Origin: Serripes groenlandicus
Taxonomy: Eukaryota; Mollusca; Bivalvia; Cardiida; Cardiidae
Length of the DNA: 64,000 nucleotides
Assembly: GCA_031761405.1 (NCBI GenBank)
Contig: JASEVX010000003.1
Location: forward strand, 143,770,350-143,834,349
Direction: 5' to 3'
Below are positions 59,383 through 64,000 of this stretch, one piece after another. Under the pieces are notes generated by a model. It saw only the letters and a program-made list of their open reading frames with translations, did no database searches and was not told the origin of the DNA. A program made the position numbers and the translations under genes. Position 1 is the stretch's first letter; the number at the start of each line of letters is the position of its first letter.

Positions 59383-59678
59383 ATACGCCCGTTTTTTTTA
59401 AAAACGGGACGTATTATTGCCAGGCATTGTCCATCCGTCCTGGTGGGAGAGTACTTGTGCGGTTTCTTGAGTCCTACAGCCCACCTACCACCCTTATAAA
59501 GACACTAAGATAAATATTTTTTTTGTTTGTTTTATAACGCCAGGCATTGTCCATCCGTCCTGGTGGGAGAGTACTTGTGCGGTTTCTTTAGTCCTACAGC
59601 CCACCTACCACCCTTATAAAGACACTAAGATAAATATTTTTTTGTTTGTTTTATAACGTGTATCTTATTTGCATATTA
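59383..59678 (+). mobile_element. Helentron-like element, 5' part, truncated by another
   Basis: 5' hairpin TACGCCCGTTTTT / AAAAACGGGACGTA, then two units of about 118 bp (GCCAGGCATTGTCCATCCGT) at about 59418 and 59537. Its 3' end is replaced by the element at 59679. Confidence 0.75.
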
Positions 59679-60145
59679 ATGCTATTCATTCTGTAAAAGG
59701 TGGATAATTACGGAATGAATAGCATACTTGTGGGTCCGTCCTTCCGCTTTTTGTCCGGCCTACACCTCCTACACCGTTTAAGATATTGGTGCCAAACTTG
59801 GTAGAAATAATCACCAGCACATGATATTGTGTGCGCTCAAAAAGCAGGTAACTTCTTATCTATTTCTGCATCTAAACACTGGTATATACTATAGTCTGAT
59901 AACATATTGTTAAATTGGGTCAATCTACCAATCATTTTGTTTTTATCCTCTTCTGCACTCTAGAGGCCACATTTGTTAAGTGATGTATGTTTTAATGCTT
60001 TAACTTTGAATGCATGCTTACAAATCATACAATCAATGAGTATCTTGAAAGGCATCACTCAAATCAATTTTTATTACAAATTATGACCCTTTTCTAAACT
60101 AGTCCCCTTTCATGAGTATGAACTTCCTTTAGTGATAGTTCTAGT
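59679..60145 (+). mobile_element. Helentron-like element, CTAGT-ending
   Basis: 5' hairpin ATGCTATTCATTCTGTAA / TTACGGAATGAATAGCAT, GTCCGTCCTTCCG microsatellite, single core (CACCGTTTAAGATATTGGTG), ending TTAGTGATAGTTCTAGT. Confidence 0.8.
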
Positions 60146-60229
60146 TTGTGAATGCATCGAGTACCATTCATAACCTTCCTGACATGCTTATTTTGTGGCA
60201 ATTTGGTACTCTTGTTATGTTCTTGACAT

Positions 60230-61097
60230 AGTGACAATGGGATATAATGATAACTCCTTGTACAATCTTTCCTAATGTATATAGTGACAATGGGATATAA
60301 TGATAAGTCCTGGTACAATTTTTCTAAATGTCTATAGTGACAATGGGATATAATGATAAGTCCTGATACAATCTTTCCAAATGTCTAAAGTGACAATGGA
60401 TATAATGATACGTCCTGGTACAATCTTTCCAAATGTCTACAGTGACAATGGGATATAATGATAAGTCCTGGTACAATCTTTCCAAATGTCTATAGTGACA
60501 ATGGGATATAATGATAAGTCCTAGTACAATCTTTCCAAATGTCTATAGTGACAATGGGATATAATGATAAGTCCTGGTACAATCTTTCCAAATGTCTATA
60601 GTGATAGTGGGATATAATGATTAGTCCTGGTACAATCTTTCCAAATGTCTATAGTGACAATGGGATATAATGATAAGTCCTGGTACAATCTTTCCAAATG
60701 TCTAAAGTGACAATGGGATATAATGAAAAGTCCTGGTACAATCTTTCTAAATGTCTACAGTGACAATGAAATATAATGATAAGTCCTGGTACAATCTTTC
60801 CAAATGTCTATAGTGATAGTGGGATATAATGATCAGTCCTGGTTACAATCTTTCCAAATGTCTATAGTGACAGTGGCATATAATGATAAGTCCTGGTACA
60901 ATCTTTCCAAATGTCTATAGTGACAGTGGGATATAATGATAAGTCCTGGTACAATCTTTCCAAATGTCTATAGTGATAGTGGGATATAATGATTAGTCCT
61001 GGTACAATCTTTCCAAATGTCTATAGTGACAATGGGATATAATGATAAGTCCTGGTACATTCTTTCCAAATGTCTAAAGTGACAATGGGATATAATG
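60230..61097 (+). repeat. 53-bp satellite, left block, about 16 units
   Basis: Unit GTGACAATGGGATATAATGA / TAAGTCCTGGTACAATCTTT / CCAAATGTCTATA. Mostly 1-5 changes per unit. Confidence 0.94.
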
Positions 61098-61627
61098 CAA
61101 TCTGACTAAAGTACACGATCTGACCAAATGTAAGATCTGATGGCGATCCATTCAAATTCATCTTCTTGTTTTATCGGATTTCCAATATTGCTATTTTTAG
61201 ATCCACCAAGCTATTTTTATTTGAACCAATCAGAGGACTCGTTTCAACAAACGTTTGGCTTAACCTTTAAAATGGCGTCAATTGACAAAGTTGAAAAAAA
61301 ATTAAAATAGACCATTCAAAACCAGAGCACAGAACACTTTTCGATGCTGTATGGTCAGGGAAAGAGTGTATCAATGTTTTGCTTCATTTACACATTTGTA
61401 GCAATGATGCGGTCATCATAATAACTATACACACTTGTAAATCACTGCGAAAATTGGGATCCCATGCTAAATATAGATTATTTTGGTAAATATAGACTTT
61501 TACTTTCACTTCCAAAAACGTGAAAGCAAGGTTATGATTGGCTGGCGGAAAGGTTGTCTGAACGTGACCCTCTATCGGTCGTCCTCAGATCCTATGCGTA
61601 GCGTTAATAGGAGATGATTTTAATGAG
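61098..61627. other. 530-bp non-repeat insert splitting the satellite
   Basis: Starts CAATCTGACTAAAGTACACG and ends GATTTTAATGAG. Contains CCAAT motifs (ACCAATCAGAGG; ATGATTGGCTGG) and a 12-codon ORF from a strong-context ATG (AAAATGGCGTC, 61272) ending in TAG. No terminal repeats or target duplication. It looks like genic upstream sequence or a captured fragment, but no gene can be shown. Confidence 0.55.
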
Positions 61628-62275
61628 ATTGGGATATAATGAAAAGTCCTGGTACAATCTTTCTAAATGTCTACAGTGACAATGAAATATAATGATAAGT
61701 CCTGGTACAATCTTTCCAAATGTCTATAGTGATAGTCCGATATAATGATCAGTCCTGGTACAATCTTTCCAAATGTCTATAGTGACAGTGGCATATAATG
61801 ATAAGTCCTGGTACAATCTTTCCAAATGTCTATAGTGACAGTGGGATATAATGATAAGTCCTGGTACAATATTTACAAATGTCTATAGTGACAATGGGAT
61901 ATAATGATAAGTCCTGGTACAATCTTTCCAAATATCTATAGTGACAGTGGTATATAATGATAAGTCCTGGATAATCTTTCCAAATGTCTATAGTGACAAT
62001 GATATAATTAACTCCACTTATATAAACTGACCTTTTTAGGTACTCAACATAGTGACAATTGGATATAATGATAAGTCCTAGTACAATCTTTCCAAATGTC
62101 TATGGTGATAATGGGTTATAATGAACTCCGCTTATATATACTGACCTTTTTACGTACTCAACATAGTGACAATGGGATAAAATGATAAGTGCTTGAGTGG
62201 TACAATCTTTCCTAATGTCTATAGTGACAATGGGATATAATGATAAGTCCTGGTACAATCTTTCCAAATGTCGAT
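61628..62275 (+). repeat. 53-bp satellite, right block
   Basis: About 12 units. The first 220 bp repeat the order of variants seen at 60713-60930 (GAAAAGTCC, GAAATATAATG, GATAGT, CAGTGGCATA). A longer form of the unit, with CTCCACTTATATAAACTGAC and TACTCAACATAG, occurs at 62008 and 62130; part of it is also at 59356. Confidence 0.92.
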
Positions 62276-62309
62276 GCTAAAAGTGTGCCAGACATTGACT
62301 TTGGGTTTT

Positions 62310-62976
62310 TAGCTCTTCTGGTTGAAGAGCTTATGCTGTGGCGTGGTGTCCGTCGTCCGTCCGTAACCAATTGCTTGTGAACGTGATACAGTCTTCAGTT
62401 TTGATTGTATCTCAATCAAACTTATACAGTAGATAGATATCCATGATAGCTCGGTTTCTTTCGCAAACCAGCCAGATCTGCCCATGCAAGACTGGATTAT
62501 GAACCTTGAAATTGTCAAAATTGCTATACTGCAGCTTGTGAACCCAATAGAGCCTCCATTTACTATCTAATCTTCACCAAACTTAGATAGTAGTTAAATA
62601 TTGATGAGAGCTTGGTTCCTTTTTCAAACCAGCCAGATCTGCCCATGCAAGGCTGGATATTGGCCCTTGAATTTGCCAAAATTGTTATAATAGAGGTTGT
62701 GAACACAATAGAGGCTCAATTTACTATCTGATCTTCACCAAACTTAGATAGTAGCTAAATATTGATGAGAGCTCGGTTCCTTTTGAAAAACAGCCAGATG
62801 CGCCCTTGCATGACTGGATTATGGCCCTTGAATTTGTCAAATTTGCTATAATACAGCTTGTGAACACAATAGAGCCTCCATTTACTATCCGATCTTCACC
62901 ATAGATACATGCTCTTGATTGAAAATGACCAAAGAACCATCCCAGTAGAACATAGGCCCTCATGGGCCTCTTGTTA
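62310..62976 (+). mobile_element. Helentron-like element, AGCTCTT family
   Basis: 5' hairpin AGCTCTTCTGGTTGAAGAGCT, GTCCGTCGTCCGTCCG, then about three and a half units of about 165-170 bp (CAGCCAGATCTGCCCATGCA), and a 3' hairpin GGCCCTCATGGGCC followed by TCTTGTTA. A hairpin just before CTTGTTA is the expected rolling-circle terminus. Confidence 0.82.
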
Positions 62977-63390
62977 TCCTTTCCCTCATAAAAAATATGG
63001 AAACTATCTTTAATCCTTTCCCTCATATAGATGCTTTCTGACGCCTCTGCAGCAGACGGCTTTTTGAAAACATAGTGACAAAAGAAGAAATTGCACAAAA
63101 CGTGCAATTTCTCCTTTTGCCACAATGTTTTCCACTTTTTGTCATAGGTTATCCATTCAACTATGGAGATTTTCTATATGTTTGGACAAAATACGTTCCA
63201 AGTCGTCTGTCGCCGAATTGTCGTATGAGGGAAAGGGATAGTCAGATCGAAAGAACAATTAATGAATAAAGTTGGAAACTTTGTGGCATAAGGAGAAATT
63301 GATCATTATGAGTAATTGCTCCTTTTGCCTCAATGTTTTCAAAAGTCGTCTGCTGCAGAGGTGTCTGAAAGTGTCTGTATGTGGGAAATG
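62977..63390 (-). mobile_element. TTAA-MITE, older, host of a nested copy
   Basis: TCCTTTCCCTCATAAAAAAT to ACTATCTTTAA, nested copy 63010-63241, then GATCGAAAGAACAATTAATG to TATGTGGGAAATG. The insertion point is the same internal TTAA used at 45481. Confidence 0.78.
63010..63241 (+). mobile_element. TTAA-MITE, nested, full length
   Basis: TTAATCCTTTCCCTCATATA to TATGAGGGAAAGGGATA; hairpin GCAC-AAAAC-GTGC. Confidence 0.93.
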
Positions 63391-63414
63391 AAGAAATTAT
63401 CTGAAAAATATTGA

Positions 63415-63645
63415 CTATCCCTTTCCCTCATACGACAATTCTGCAGCAGACGACTTTGAACTTATTTTGTCAAAACATAGAAAATCTCCATAATTGAATG
63501 GATAACCTATGACTAAAAGTGGAAAACATTGTGGCAAAAAGGAGAAATTGCACGTTTTGTGCAATTTCTTCTTTTGTCACTATGTTTTCAAATAGCCATC
63601 TGCTGCAGAGGCGTCAGAAAGCGTCTATATGAGGGAAAGGATTAA
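63415..63645 (-). mobile_element. TTAA-MITE, full length
   Basis: CTATCCCTTTCCCTCATACG to TATGAGGGAAAGGATTAA; hairpin GCAC-GTTTT-GTGC; left TTAA mutated to CTAT. Confidence 0.93.
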
Positions 63646-64000
63646 TAGACACATGTTTATTGTATTCAATATTTTGAAAAAAGATAAATTACACATTATG
63701 CCACTGCAATGATGTAGTGAGAGAGCAAAATATTTGGCCCTATTTGTTTATTGTTGAGGTTTTTGTGTCTCAATTCATTTTTTAATTGTGGAACGTTAGA
63801 TTTTGATTTTACATGTATATTATAATTGTATGATCTATGACAACAAAATGGAAATGAATTGCATACTCAAATCGTGCAAAATAATTTGACAAAATATTCC
63901 CCAGAAATGAGCAGTTACGCATTTGCTATTATAACATCATCACTCAGGTGATTGATTTAGGGTCATCCTGGCCCTCTTGTAAATGTGTGTAAGCGCTGGC
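63646..64000. other. unassigned end of window
   Basis: No gene. CCTGGCCCTCTTGTAAATG at 63967 resembles a Helentron-like 3' terminus (CTCTTGT) and may belong to an element continuing beyond the window. Confidence 0.35.

Overview
The window reads as nuclear DNA of an invertebrate, most likely a bivalve mollusc. It is AT-rich and repeat-saturated, with intron-type splice sites. It carries tRNA-headed SINEs ending in (AATC)n tails, and several families of short Helentron-like elements built as 5' hairpin, GTCY/GGTC microsatellite, tandem core of about 110-180 bp and short 3' tail, the layout known from molluscan 'pearl' and DINE/HINE elements. I see no bacterial, organellar or viral gene organisation. 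The species assignment is inference.

Only one protein-coding gene is supported, on the + strand. Exon 1 (50900-51123) has a splice acceptor, a two-codon upstream ORF and a start at 51012 encoding a signal peptide; it ends in phase 1. After a 7.8 kb intron, exon 2 (58944-59261, 318 bp, phase 1 at both ends) encodes a single immunoglobulin domain. The joined frame is open and a good donor follows, so more exons lie beyond the window or were not recognised. A TATA/CCAAT/DR1 cluster followed by a donor-ending short exon (25792-25932) is a speculative upstream promoter.

Almost everything else is repeats. The dominant one is a 230-bp piggyBac-like MITE family (TTAA target duplications; terminal repeats starting CCCTTTCCC; central hairpin) with more than 60 full, decayed or interrupted copies on both strands. 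A younger subfamily has CCCTCATA ends; an older one has CCCACATA ends. Copies share terminal TTAAs head to tail, insert into each other, and are themselves interrupted by Helentron-like elements, SINEs, a hAT element and a 475-bp element with 14-bp terminal repeats.

Layout: 0-8 kb MITE-rich; 8.5-10.9 kb large Helentron-like element with a satellite core; 11.6-13.7 kb two minisatellites; 14-22 kb dense MITEs plus one copy of a 1.3-kb hairpin-ended element; 22.2-23.2 kb 74-bp satellite; 24-28 kb SINE, MITEs, candidate promoter and 42-bp degenerate array; 28-30.4 kb hairpin-ended element and a LINE reverse transcriptase remnant; 30.7-39 kb MITEs, SINEs and the second large Helentron-like element; 39-49 kb further Helentron-like families; 50-59.3 kb the Ig gene with its repeat-filled intron; 60-62.3 kb 53-bp satellite; 62.3-64 kb Helentron-like element and MITEs. 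Long open frames in the satellites and MITEs are by-products of repeat periodicity, not genes.

All calls were made by eye. Copy boundaries of decayed repeats are good to perhaps 10-20 bp, and unit counts are approximate.
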